In this document: positions 18,034-25,934 of the stretch, one piece after another
Numbering within the stretch: position 1 is the stretch's first letter
Layout: each line of letters starts with the position of its first letter
DNA from: Planctomycetaceae bacterium
Lineage (GTDB): Bacteria; Planctomycetota; Planctomycetia; Pirellulales; Thermoguttaceae
DNA length: 64,000 nt
Assembly (NCBI GenBank): GCA_012719125.1
Contig: JAAYAY010000007.1
Span: forward strand, 43,006-107,005
Reading direction: 5' to 3'
The notes under the pieces: model-generated
The model's input: the letters and a program-made list of their open reading frames with translations, nothing else
The model's database searches: none
What the model was told of the DNA's origin: nothing
Program-made: the position numbers and the translations under genes

Positions 18034-20772
18034 TCAGCGGTTCTCCGTGCGGGCCAACCGATTCTCGCGGAACTGGTAGTCGGGCCAGAGGGGGCAGTTC
18101 AGGTCGGTCCAGCACTTGATCCGCCGCTTCTCTTCCACGGTCAGCTCCACATCGTAGTGCCCCTTGTCGAGCACTTCCCAGAGCTTGCTCTTCAGCGTGC
18201 CGAAGGTGAGCGGATCGGCCTTGTGGTGTTCCTGTCCCCAGGTGTAGTCGAAGTAGTGGACCCAGCCGCCGGCGATCAGGGAGCGGAAGGAGGCCGGCAC
18301 GCCGTTGGCGTCGCAGGTGGCCGTCAGATCGAAGCCTTGCTTGTCCTTCTGGTCGTGGCAACTCACGCACTTCGCGTCCCAGACGGGCTGAACGATCCGC
18401 TCGTAGGCAAACGGACCCGCGCCCCAGGGGGGCGGCTCGAGCGGCTGCGGCTGGCGGCGCAACGCAACTGCCTGGCGCACGGGCGGCGCCGACAAGCGGT
18501 TCTCATGGCACCCTACGCAACTGCGCATCTCGCCCGGTTGGACCTGCACCACGCTCCGCATCCGCTGCACCTCGTTGTAGTTCTCATCCAGGGCCTGGAA
18601 ATAGAGCACCTTGCCGGCAGGAGCCAGAAAGCTGGCCGAACCGTCGTCTTCCACCTTGGCCAGGCCCAGAACCGCCTTGGCCACGTAGCTCGGCCAGCCG
18701 TTGGGACCTCGCACCTTGTGGGTCGGCGTGGCGTACCAGTCCTGAAACGGTTCGTGGTCGGCCTGGTAGCCGCCCGGCACTTCGAGCAGGTCCGCCCGAA
18801 GCTCCTGGCAGACGCGGAGATACTTCACTCTCCCAGGTTCGACATGGGGAGCGAGACCTTGGTAGACGTCGGCGACGGTGAACCTCCCCATCTCCGTCGG
18901 CTTCTCCGGGAACGGCGGAAAGGCCGGCGGCGGATCGACGGGCCGAAACAGCGTCGGGCACATGGCGCCGATCTGGGGATCCATGTGGAGCAGTTCGCGG
19001 TTGCCGTAGCGATCGATCACGTAGAGCCCGAAGCGGTCGTCCGGGGCGTGGCTGCAAAGCACGTAGTCGCGGCTGATCGGCACCGGGTCGCGGAAACACT
19101 CGCGCCGTGGCCAGTTCATATGGGTATAGAACGGCATGTCGGGCGTGATGCTGCGAATCGCGTCGGGATTGAAGCGCCCCTTCGACGGATCGATCAGGGC
19201 GATCGGGCCGTTCAGGTCGCCGCCATGCGCGACCAGCGTGCAGCAGAGTTCGTTGGTATCGGGAACCTGGTGCCCGTTGGCATAGCAGTTGATCGTGTTG
19301 TTGCCGAAGATCAGTTCCGGATGGGTCCCGTCGGGCCGGATCGCCCAGAGGGTGTGTCCGAAATCGGCGCCTTTGTCGAGATACTCGGAACGCATCCAGA
19401 GGATCCGCCCGTCGTGCATCAGCGAGGGCGTCCACTCGCTCAGGTTGGCGTGGGAGAGCGGCCGGATGTTGGCGCCGTCAGCGTCCATGCGGAACAGCAC
19501 GAAGGCCTGGGGCCGCCAGCAGAGGAACCGTGCCCGGCACCGCGTTGAAATGAAGGCCAGTCCGCCGTCGGGCAGCGGGCAAGGGAAGTAGTCGTGAAAC
19601 GGCCCGCCGGTCAGTTGCTGCAAGTCGCTGCCGTCGTCGTTCATCACCATCAGGCGGAAGTAGTCGCCCTTGGCCTTCTGATGGGCGAAGTAGATCTTCT
19701 GGGCATCGAAACTCGCCACGGGGTTTCGCGGCACGCCTTCACCGGCGTCGAACAGGCGAACGAGCTGCTTGTGTTCCGGGGCCAGGCGGCCGTCGAGCCA
19801 GGGGATCTCCAGCCGGCAGATCGCGCCGCCGGGAGGGCCCTGGGCGTCGAGAATCACGCTGTAGTTATGCGACGGCAGGAACGGGTGGCGATGGACGAAC
19901 AGGATCTGCTGCAGAGGCTCCAGGTTGGGATCGCGGAACATGAGCCGCCGTTTGGCCGCCCGAGCCGCCAGGAATATCTCCTCCGCCGGCCGGTTCGTTT
20001 GCTGTCGCAGTTCGGCCAGTTCCTCGCGTTCCCGCCTGGTGTCGATTCCCTGCGAGGCAAGCCGATTGATCATCTCTTCAAACTGTCGCAGCACCCGATC
20101 GATCGGGTCCGAAGGGTCGATTCGTGAGCAGGTTCGGGCTTCGCACAGGAAGGCATACGGAAGCAGGTCCCCGGCAGCCAGCAGCGACGCCAGCTTCCCG
20201 TCCGACGTATCGAGCGGACCCACGCTTTGCGGCGAGGCCGGTTCCGCAGGTTTCGGTGCCGGGATGCCGGCGGCCACCGCCTTCACCGCTCGGGCCGAGG
20301 TCCACTTCTCGCCGTCGAGCGACACCAGCACTTCGAACTGGACCGCCAGCCGGTCCTTGTATTGCCCCTGCCGATCGCGGGAGAACACGACCCGATCGAC
20401 GGTGTGCTCGTCGGCCAGTTCGATCTGGGCCCATTCTTCCGTTGCCCCGGCGGCAATCCAACTGAAGCTGTTGCCGTAGCGCCCGTCGTTCAGATGCGGA
20501 ATCTGGTGGATCGGATAGCCCGGCAGGCACGACGACGCGGTCGCCTTGGCCCCTGCGGACGCCTGGGCCAGGTTCTCCTGACTGTCGGGTGCGAAAACCT
20601 CCAACTCGTCGATGCACGGCTGGTTGCGGACCGAACCGTGGATGACGAAGCGAACGAAGCGGGCTTCCGTGGGCGGGAAGGCGACTTCATTCGGCGCGTC
20701 CGGACGGACGGTCATTTCGCCGGCACTCACAGAAGCTGCCGCCAACAGGGTCAGAAACAAACTTCGGATCAT
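18034..20772 (-). CDS. Secreted discoidin / beta-propeller / cytochrome c protein (HzsA-related)
   Basis: A 912-residue exported protein. After a signal peptide (cleaved about after SVSAGE) comes an F5/8-type-C-like galactose-binding domain (about 20-175), a helical linker, a TolB-like beta-propeller (about 290-600, with repeated DGSDLQQLT and DGANIRPLS turns) and a C-terminal part with two c-type haem motifs, CVGCH at 752 and CVSCH at 802. This order resembles the planctomycete proteins annotated as related to the hydrazine synthase alpha subunit. That likeness does not mean anammox: no other hydrazine gene is present. An extracytoplasmic redox or sugar-binding role is the safest inference. 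It is 75 bp downstream of a GntR-family regulator on the same strand. Confidence 0.78.
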   Translation of the reverse strand: MIRSLFLTLLAAASVSAGEMTVRPDAPNEVAFPPTEARFVRFVIHGSVRNQPCIDELEVFAPDSQENLAQASAGAKATASSCLPGYPIHQIPHLNDGRYGNSFSWIAAGATEEWAQIELADEHTVDRVVFSRDRQGQYKDRLAVQFEVLVSLDGEKWTSARAVKAVAAGIPAPKPAEPASPQSVGPLDTSDGKLASLLAAGDLLPYAFLCEARTCSRIDPSDPIDRVLRQFEEMINRLASQGIDTRREREELAELRQQTNRPAEEIFLAARAAKRRLMFRDPNLEPLQQILFVHRHPFLPSHNYSVILDAQGPPGGAICRLEIPWLDGRLAPEHKQLVRLFDAGEGVPRNPVASFDAQKIYFAHQKAKGDYFRLMVMNDDGSDLQQLTGGPFHDYFPCPLPDGGLAFISTRCRARFLCWRPQAFVLFRMDADGANIRPLSHANLSEWTPSLMHDGRILWMRSEYLDKGADFGHTLWAIRPDGTHPELIFGNNTINCYANGHQVPDTNELCCTLVAHGGDLNGPIALIDPSKGRFNPDAIRSITPDMPFYTHMNWPRRECFRDPVPISRDYVLCSHAPDDRFGLYVIDRYGNRELLHMDPQIGAMCPTLFRPVDPPPAFPPFPEKPTEMGRFTVADVYQGLAPHVEPGRVKYLRVCQELRADLLEVPGGYQADHEPFQDWYATPTHKVRGPNGWPSYVAKAVLGLAKVEDDGSASFLAPAGKVLYFQALDENYNEVQRMRSVVQVQPGEMRSCVGCHENRLSAPPVRQAVALRRQPQPLEPPPWGAGPFAYERIVQPVWDAKCVSCHDQKDKQGFDLTATCDANGVPASFRSLIAGGWVHYFDYTWGQEHHKADPLTFGTLKSKLWEVLDKGHYDVELTVEEKRRIKCWTDLNCPLWPDYQFRENRLARTENR

Positions 20773-20847
20773 CTCCGTGTCCTTTCAGAAACGCTGTCCA
20801 ACCTCTGTGTTGATAGCCAGTCGGGATACTTGTCGTTGCTGCCGCCT

Positions 20848-21543
20848 TCAGAGTCGTCTCATGGCGCAGGTGAGGTGATGATGCATCGCCTCTCGCGCCG
20901 CTTCGGGGTTTGCTTCTCGAACGGTTCGAACGATCGTCTCGTGTTCTCGGACGGCTTCCTGCCGAAAAGCGAGATTGTCGCGGAACCGGTCGTGAAGCTC
21001 TGCCAGGAGATCGGTGATTGTCGCCATGAACGCGCCGAATACGGGATTGCCGGCCGCCCGGGCAAGTTCTCGATGAAACGCCTTGTCGTGAGCAACGTAC
21101 GCCGATCTGTCACGAACGGATTCTCGCATGGCGTCGAGTTCCTCGGCGAGGACATCGAGGTCTTGGTTGCTACGATGCTCCGCAGCCAGGGCGGCGATCT
21201 CCATTTCCAGCGTCAGCCTTGCGTGCAGCAAGTGCTGTTGATCCATGGCAGCTTGAATTCGAAGCAGTGGCGACAGCATTCCGAACAAGGCCGCCGGATC
21301 CAGACGCTTCACGAAGAATCCCTTGCCGTGCCGGGCCTCGACGATCCCCAACCCTTTGAGCACCGAAAGCGCCTCGCGGATCGGCAGACGGCTGGCCCCG
21401 AGCATCTCGACCAGGGCACGTTCGGAAGGTAGGCGGTCGCCGGCCTGGAGTCGATTCTCGGCGATGTACTGAACCAAGGCCTGCACAATCGCATCCACCA
21501 CGGTTTCGCGGGGAGCAATGGGTAGAATCTCAGCGGTAACCAT
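20848..21543 (-). CDS. FadR-subfamily GntR transcriptional regulator
   Basis: A 231-residue repressor-type protein: winged helix at about 10-75 with the GntR signature RLPSERALVEMLGASRLPIREALSVLKGLG, then an all-helical FCD ligand-binding domain with the metal-ligand pattern (DxxFHRELARAAGN and a later HETIVRT...HH). FCD regulators usually sense sugar acids or organic acids, which suits the neighbouring carbohydrate genes. The inverted repeat TCATAT-ACTC-ATATGA lies 28 bp upstream of its start and is a candidate autoregulatory operator. Confidence 0.9.
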   Translation of the reverse strand: MVTAEILPIAPRETVVDAIVQALVQYIAENRLQAGDRLPSERALVEMLGASRLPIREALSVLKGLGIVEARHGKGFFVKRLDPAALFGMLSPLLRIQAAMDQQHLLHARLTLEMEIAALAAEHRSNQDLDVLAEELDAMRESVRDRSAYVAHDKAFHRELARAAGNPVFGAFMATITDLLAELHDRFRDNLAFRQEAVREHETIVRTVREANPEAAREAMHHHLTCAMRRL

Positions 21544-21570
21544 GAGCGCGTTCTCGCCCTCCAGCAGGAC

Positions 21571-21586
21571 TCATATACTCATATGA
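21571..21586. promoter_or_regulatory. Candidate operator for the adjacent GntR regulator
   Basis: Perfect inverted repeat TCATAT-ACTC-ATATGA, 28 bp upstream of the regulator's ATG, in otherwise GC-rich DNA. FadR/GntR proteins bind short inverted repeats of this size near their own promoters. No second copy was found near the neighbouring genes, so the assignment is an inference from position only. Confidence 0.4.
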
Positions 21587-21652
21587 CCAGTTAGCGTCAA
21601 TGGAGATCATAGTCCCCCGCGTCCGTCTTCGCAAGTCTGCCAACGGTGGTGA

Positions 21653-21704
21653 GGGGACTGTCCCGATTTTTGTGGCAGGATGCCACAAAAATGGGACTGT
21701 CCCC
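21653..21704. repeat. Nested palindrome (GGGGACTGTCCC ... GCCACAAAAAT), copy 1
   Basis: A 52-bp nearly perfect hairpin: GGGGACTGTCCC + GATTTTTGTGGCA, a few-base loop, then TGCCACAAAAAT + GGGACTGTCCCC. The outer 11-12 bases are themselves palindromic. A second copy with a different loop is at 35681-35732. Such elements behave like REP sequences; they could also act as bidirectional terminators. The remainder of the 21544-21953 gap holds the operator and an open-frame remnant. Confidence 0.85.
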
Positions 21705-21715
21705 TTCCCGCAGCA

Positions 21716-21910
21716 TCACGAGCACAGAATTCGGTACAGGTCCACGGTGAGCACCAACTCCGGCCCCACTCGAATCGGTTGTTCCCGGACAATGAACACG
21801 CCGTAAATGTCCCGGAACTCGCGGCTTTGACTATAGACCGGGGCCCGGCGACAAGCCATAAAGTAGGCGAGGTGAACGGGTTCTGACCACGTCTCATCTC
21901 CCCGAAGTCG
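21716..21910 (-). pseudogene. Coding-like fragment without a proper start
   Basis: Between a TAG and a TGA this frame encodes 64 residues that look protein-like (for example SEPVHLAYFMACRRAP, then YGVFIVREQPIRVGPELVL). The only ATG, at 21859, would leave 47 residues. I do not recognise the family. It sits directly beside the nested palindrome and may be the 3' end of a gene lost by rearrangement, or a very short real gene. Confidence 0.3.
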
Positions 21911-21953
21911 CTATCGACAAGTCCCTGCCCATACAACATAGAAAGCAAATCCC

Positions 21954-22865
21954 ATGAAATACGCGCGATCTCAGACAACGGTGAGCGTTCTGAGTGCCTC
22001 CATGATGTCCTCTTTGTTCCTGCTGAGCATGATCGCATGTCCCACTGCAGCGGACGAGGCAAAGGAACCTGCGAGCGTGTTCGCCAAAGACAACCTCGTC
22101 GCCTGGTGCATCGTGCCCTTTGATGCCAGCAAGCGCAGTCCGGAGGCCCGGGCGGAGATGCTCCAGCGGCTTGGAATCAAAAAGGTCGCCTACGACTGGC
22201 GCCAGGAGCATGTGCCCACGTTTGAAGAGGAAATTCTCGCCTACAAGCGGCACGGGCTCGACTACTTCGCCTTCTGGAGCTGGCACCCCGCCATGGCGCC
22301 GCTGATCGAGAAGTACGGCATCCGGCCGCAGATCTGGATGACCGCCCCCAGCCCCAAGGCGGAGACGGGAGAAGCCATGGTGGAGGCTGCGGGTAAGGCG
22401 GTCCTGCCGCTGGTTGAGCAGGCCGGCAAGATGGGCTGCCGCTTCGGGCTCTACAACCACGGCGGCTGGGGCGGCGAACCGAAGAACCTCGTGGCCGTCT
22501 GCCAATGGCTCCGCCAGAACGCCAAGGCCGACCACGTGGGGATCGTCTACAACTTCCATCACGGCCACGAGCACATCCAGGACTTCGCCGAATGCCTCGC
22601 TGCGATGAAGCCCTACCTGCTCTGTCTCAATCTCAACGGCATGAACGACGGGGCCGATCCCAAGATCGTCCGCTTGGGCAAAGGGGAGCACGAGAAAGCG
22701 ATGATGCGGACGATCCTCGAGAGCGGCTATCGGGGACCGATCGGAATCCTGGGCCACACCAGCGGCGAGGATATCGAACTGGTCCTTCGCGAGAATCTGG
22801 AAGGCATGCAGCGGCTGCTGCTGGAACTTGGCGATACGGCCGCCCTGCAGAGCTATGCCAAGTAG
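21954..22865 (+). CDS. Secreted TIM-barrel protein (sugar phosphate isomerase/epimerase-like)
   Basis: A 303-residue protein with a signal peptide (about 1-33, ending TAADE). The rest reads as a xylose-isomerase-like TIM barrel: RLGIKKVAYDW, then HGLDYFAFWSWH, a YNHGGWGGEP segment (the typical NHGG/ENH position) and IVYNFHHGHEH. Planctomycetes encode many exported homologues of sugar phosphate isomerases whose substrates are unknown. Metal ligands are partly visible (His and Glu around 190-205) but I cannot confirm the full set. It is convergent with the hydrolase gene, 33 bp apart. Confidence 0.75.
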   Translation: MKYARSQTTVSVLSASMMSSLFLLSMIACPTAADEAKEPASVFAKDNLVAWCIVPFDASKRSPEARAEMLQRLGIKKVAYDWRQEHVPTFEEEILAYKRHGLDYFAFWSWHPAMAPLIEKYGIRPQIWMTAPSPKAETGEAMVEAAGKAVLPLVEQAGKMGCRFGLYNHGGWGGEPKNLVAVCQWLRQNAKADHVGIVYNFHHGHEHIQDFAECLAAMKPYLLCLNLNGMNDGADPKIVRLGKGEHEKAMMRTILESGYRGPIGILGHTSGEDIELVLRENLEGMQRLLLELGDTAALQSYAK

Positions 22866-22898
22866 CGCCGGGTGCGGCCGGCGTTGAGGCCGAGTTGG

Positions 22899-23987
22899 CT
22901 ATTTGTGCTCCATCCAGACGGCATCAGGCTCGTCCTTGATGACCTGGGTCTCGATGAAGTGACAGATCATCTTGGGAATGGGGAAATCCCGGAAGTTGAG
23001 CAACTGCTCGGCCTGCATCTTGGTGGGCAGCGGCGGCACGAGAAGCACCTTGCGTTCCGGGAGCGCCTCGGGCTGGGACCGATTCGTAACAAGTCTCGAC
23101 TCGATCGTCTGGGCGTCCTTGAGTCTCCCTGTGTCCTCGCCGCCCACCAGCAGCATCACCGATAACCGATCGCGGACCGCCCCGGGAGCGTTCACGATCT
23201 TCGACATATCGAGGCCCTTGTAGTCCAACTCGGGGGAGATGAGCACCAAGGCCTTGACGTCCTGGCTCTGCTTGATTCCGGCATGTTCGTAGTTGGGAAT
23301 GCTCCAGTCGTAGGCGGCCCAGAGCACGGCAATGGTAGCCCCCATTTCCGAGCCCACGACGACCAGCTTGTTCAGGTTCAGTTCCCCGGCGTTGTTCTTC
23401 TTGACCAGGAAACCGCGGAGTGCGGCCATGTCGTTGACGCGGATGTTCAAAAAATCGGGCTTCTTGAACTTCGCCGCATCGAGTTCCCTCTCCTGAAGGC
23501 CTTTCCTCGAGTAGACCATCTGCTTCGTACTCGACCCGTGGCCACGCAGATCCGGGACAAGCACCGCGCAGCCGATCTTTTGCAGCTCAGGAGCCAATAC
23601 CGCAAACTCCTTGCGGCTCGACTTCCAATTGTGGAGCAACAAGACGGGCACCGAATCCTTTTCTTTCATGCCCGGGAAGAAGGTGGCCGAAAGTTGGACG
23701 CCGTCGCGCGTCTGCAGTTGCGAACCGCTGATTTCTTCGGGGGGCGGGATCTTCTCACGGCGCTGGCCGGCAGGCGCCGGTTGTGCCGGTCGGGGTTGGG
23801 TAGGCTGTGTCGGCCGGGGTTGGGTAGGTTGTACCGCCGGCGGCTTCGGCTGTTGAGGGCGGGGGGCCGCCTCAAGCAGAGCCTGGCCTATCGCAAGCAA
23901 GGCAACCGCCAAGATGAGGACCCGGTTTCCACTCCACACGGCATTCGTTTTCTTGGTCAAGCACATGCTCGGTTCGCCTCCAACCAC
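22899..23987 (-). CDS. Exported alpha/beta-hydrolase-fold protein with an altered nucleophile elbow
   Basis: A 362-residue protein: N-terminal membrane/signal segment (about 22-41), a Pro/Gln-rich linker with repeated PTQPRP units (about 43-75), then an alpha/beta-hydrolase fold (VPVLLLHNWKSSRKEF, LVPDLRGHGSS). In the nucleophile elbow the family has G-x-S-x-G; here it reads VVGSEMGAT, which places Glu at the nucleophile position. The protein may be a non-hydrolytic binding protein or use another residue. Start ATG at 23987 begins a hydrophilic leader before the hydrophobic segment; an ATG at 23966 is an alternative. Confidence 0.75.
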   Translation of the reverse strand: MVGGEPSMCLTKKTNAVWSGNRVLILAVALLAIGQALLEAAPRPQQPKPPAVQPTQPRPTQPTQPRPAQPAPAGQRREKIPPPEEISGSQLQTRDGVQLSATFFPGMKEKDSVPVLLLHNWKSSRKEFAVLAPELQKIGCAVLVPDLRGHGSSTKQMVYSRKGLQERELDAAKFKKPDFLNIRVNDMAALRGFLVKKNNAGELNLNKLVVVGSEMGATIAVLWAAYDWSIPNYEHAGIKQSQDVKALVLISPELDYKGLDMSKIVNAPGAVRDRLSVMLLVGGEDTGRLKDAQTIESRLVTNRSQPEALPERKVLLVPPLPTKMQAEQLLNFRDFPIPKMICHFIETQVIKDEPDAVWMEHK

Positions 23988-24135
23988 GATCGCGTCACGA
24001 GGTCAATCCAACCGGCCAGACTCCGATTCCAAGGACCTTAGCAGCGGGGGCGACGGATTCGCCCGGTTTTTCGGTGAGCGAGAACCGCCGATTGCTGCCT
24101 GCCGGATGGAATCGCAGCGACGTTCCTATAATTAA

Positions 24136-24164
24136 ATCCTATAACGAGTTAGAACACGAGTCAA
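24136..24164 (-). promoter_or_regulatory. Candidate sigma70-type promoter for the alpha/beta-hydrolase gene
   Basis: On the minus strand TTGACT and TAGGAT are separated by 17 bp in a locally AT-rich patch, about 150 bp upstream of the start at 23987. This is the only distinctive feature I see in the 323-bp gap 23988-24310. Confidence 0.35.
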
Positions 24165-24310
24165 CGAAAACTCGGCTATCCCCGTCATGCTCGGCAGGAG
24201 AATCGCGCGCAGGGCGCAAACAATGCTATGCCTTTGAGTTATGGCCGCCGCGCGGCGCTCGACAGCGGCAACTCACTGAATAGACGCCAGGATGTTGCTT
24301 CCGACGCGAA

Positions 24311-24985
24311 CTAGAGCGATGTTTCCCGTTGGAAGGCGGCGGCATCGGCGGCGAAATCGGCCCGCGGATCGTGGGGATAGAAGTGGCGTCCGATTTCATC
24401 AGCAAGGTTGACCAGGAATTCGCGGCGGAAAGCCGATTCCTGGAGGTCGGAGGTCGGCTTGGCCGCGTTGGGCGGATAGACCGTCTGGGGCAACGCCTTG
24501 TCGACGAGCAGCTTGCCGGTTTCGCAGTCGTAAAGCTTCATCGTCACGTTTGCTTTGCCGCGATAGAGGGTCTGGCTCTCGTAGATGCTGAACTGTTCGA
24601 GGTCGAGGCCAAGTACCAGATCGGCGTCAAGCGCTTTGCCGACTTCCTGGTACTCGTCCCACATGTTGTTATCCATCCATTCGTCGACTTTGCGTTGGTC
24701 GATGACCTGGATCTTCCGTCCGTTCGTGGCGAGCATTGCCGACACTTGACGAGAAAGCTCCTTGGGGACGTTCGCATAGTTGAAATTGGAGAAGTCGAGG
24801 GCTCGGCAGACGACGGCCACCTTCTTCTCTTCCATCTGATTGAACTCGGCCGGGATGTTGGGCCCTTTGATGAGCCACATGGCCGTTGCCAGCGAAGCCT
24901 GGCAGCCGGCGGCAGCGACGAGGGTCAACAGGAGCGTGGCCGCCAGATAGGTGCGGGCGTGTCGAAACCGGGACCGATCTTCCAT
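24311..24985 (-). CDS. Lipoprotein of unknown function
   Basis: From the ATG at 24985 (GAGGA, 7 nt upstream) the protein has 224 residues. It begins with a basic stretch, a hydrophobic helix and a lipobox, LVAAAGC, so it should be lipid-anchored after cleavage before Cys. The mature part contains LVLGLDLEQFSIYESQTLYRGKANVTMKLYD, a pattern typical of beta-stranded proteins that planctomycetes encode in many copies, similar in layout to curli-assembly CsgG-like or TolB-N-like lipoproteins. I do not assign a function. A longer upstream frame exists but would bury the lipobox. Confidence 0.72.
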   Translation of the reverse strand: MEDRSRFRHARTYLAATLLLTLVAAAGCQASLATAMWLIKGPNIPAEFNQMEEKKVAVVCRALDFSNFNYANVPKELSRQVSAMLATNGRKIQVIDQRKVDEWMDNNMWDEYQEVGKALDADLVLGLDLEQFSIYESQTLYRGKANVTMKLYDCETGKLLVDKALPQTVYPPNAAKPTSDLQESAFRREFLVNLADEIGRHFYPHDPRADFAADAAAFQRETSL

Positions 24986-25081
24986 GATCTTCCTCGTGCC
25001 GTCCGATGGCCTAAGAGATCCTAACGACGTGAGAGCCCCCCGGGGCACGGATATCCACAATCCGTGGCACCACTGTGGACT

Positions 25082-25522
25082 CTAAAGAAACGAGACTCTA
25101 ATCACCCAATCGATCAACGTGACGGCGGCAATCACCATTCCTCCCCGGGCAAATCCGTTCGTGCCGGGAAACCATCCGGGACGCCGCCCAGTAATGGCCG
25201 TCGCCGACAGGCCGATCACCGAACCCATTGCGGCGAAGGCGAGCAGGACCCCGCCCACGTTGGCGGCCAGTCCGTCCCGCAGCCGGCCTCGAACTACGGC
25301 CGCCCAGGAGGTTGTCATTCCACAGGTCGGACAACGAATCCCGCACAGGGCAACCAGCGTACAAGGCGGAAATCCCAACTGCTGGTGCGTTCCGTGGCCT
25401 CGCGGGTCGGGCTCCAACAAACAGGCAATGACCAACGGCACCAGGAGGTATCCGGCCGTTGTCGCCGCCAAGAGCCGGCCCCGAGACGTTACCTCGCGCC
25501 GCGAGTCGCCTCCCGTTGCCAC
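25082..25522 (-). CDS. DUF2752 membrane protein
   Basis: A 146-residue protein with three or so hydrophobic segments and the DUF2752 hallmark CGIRCPTCGMTTSWAAVVRG (two CxxC-like cysteines followed by GMT and Trp). The GTG at 25522 is preferred because GAGGA lies 8 nt upstream and the conserved part starts soon after; a TTG at 25702 would add 60 unconserved residues. It follows the nqrM-like gene on the same strand and could be the last gene of the Nqr operon. Function of the family is unknown. Confidence 0.72.
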   Translation of the reverse strand: MATGGDSRREVTSRGRLLAATTAGYLLVPLVIACLLEPDPRGHGTHQQLGFPPCTLVALCGIRCPTCGMTTSWAAVVRGRLRDGLAANVGGVLLAFAAMGSVIGLSATAITGRRPGWFPGTNGFARGGMVIAAVTLIDWVIRVSFL

Positions 25523-25730
25523 GCCCGAATCCTCAGACCAAGCCTTCGCTTGGCTGCAACAAACCGGATTACTTGCGTTGGCGTCTCGAAAGGGATTCAC
25601 TCGCGCTCGATTCAACGGTCGGGGGAGGATAGCCGGAAGCCAGACGAGGGACAAGATCGATTCTGGCGCGGACCGGTGGCGAGGACAAGAGGGCCGCGAC
25701 AACTGCCGGTTGCATTTTCGTTTCCGGCGG

Positions 25731-25934
25731 TCAATTCCGTGCGATCATGTCCGTCGAAATGAGAGTCGGCCGGTTGGGGCAGCTAGCGGAAGAAGAGTGT
25801 CGGCGTTCGTAGTCGGCCAACACGCTGCGAGAGCGACTGCACGAGCATTCGTGCCGCCCCCCCCTGCGGTGGTTACACACCCAGATGACGGCGAGGGTAC
25901 CGGCGAATACGGCAATTGTGGCAAGGAAGGTCAT
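25731..25934 (-). CDS. nqrM: NqrM-like small membrane protein (Na+-NQR maturation candidate)
   Basis: A 67-residue protein with one N-terminal membrane helix (about 2-20) and four cysteines (20, 30, 32 and 52) after it. NqrM (DUF539) proteins are short single-helix proteins with a cysteine cluster needed for maturation of Na+-NQR, probably iron delivery, and their genes follow apbE in many nqr operons, exactly as here. The ATG shares ATGA with the apbE stop codon, strong evidence that it is translated. The cysteine spacing is not the textbook one, so the name rests on size, topology and position. Confidence 0.65.
   Translation of the reverse strand: MTFLATIAVFAGTLAVIWVCNHRRGGRHECSCSRSRSVLADYERRHSSSASCPNRPTLISTDMIARN

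Noticed and set aside
18034..20772. Evidence of anammox (hydrazine synthase)
   Set aside because: Only a partial domain likeness to the alpha subunit; there are no beta/gamma subunits or other anammox genes and the context is carbohydrate use.
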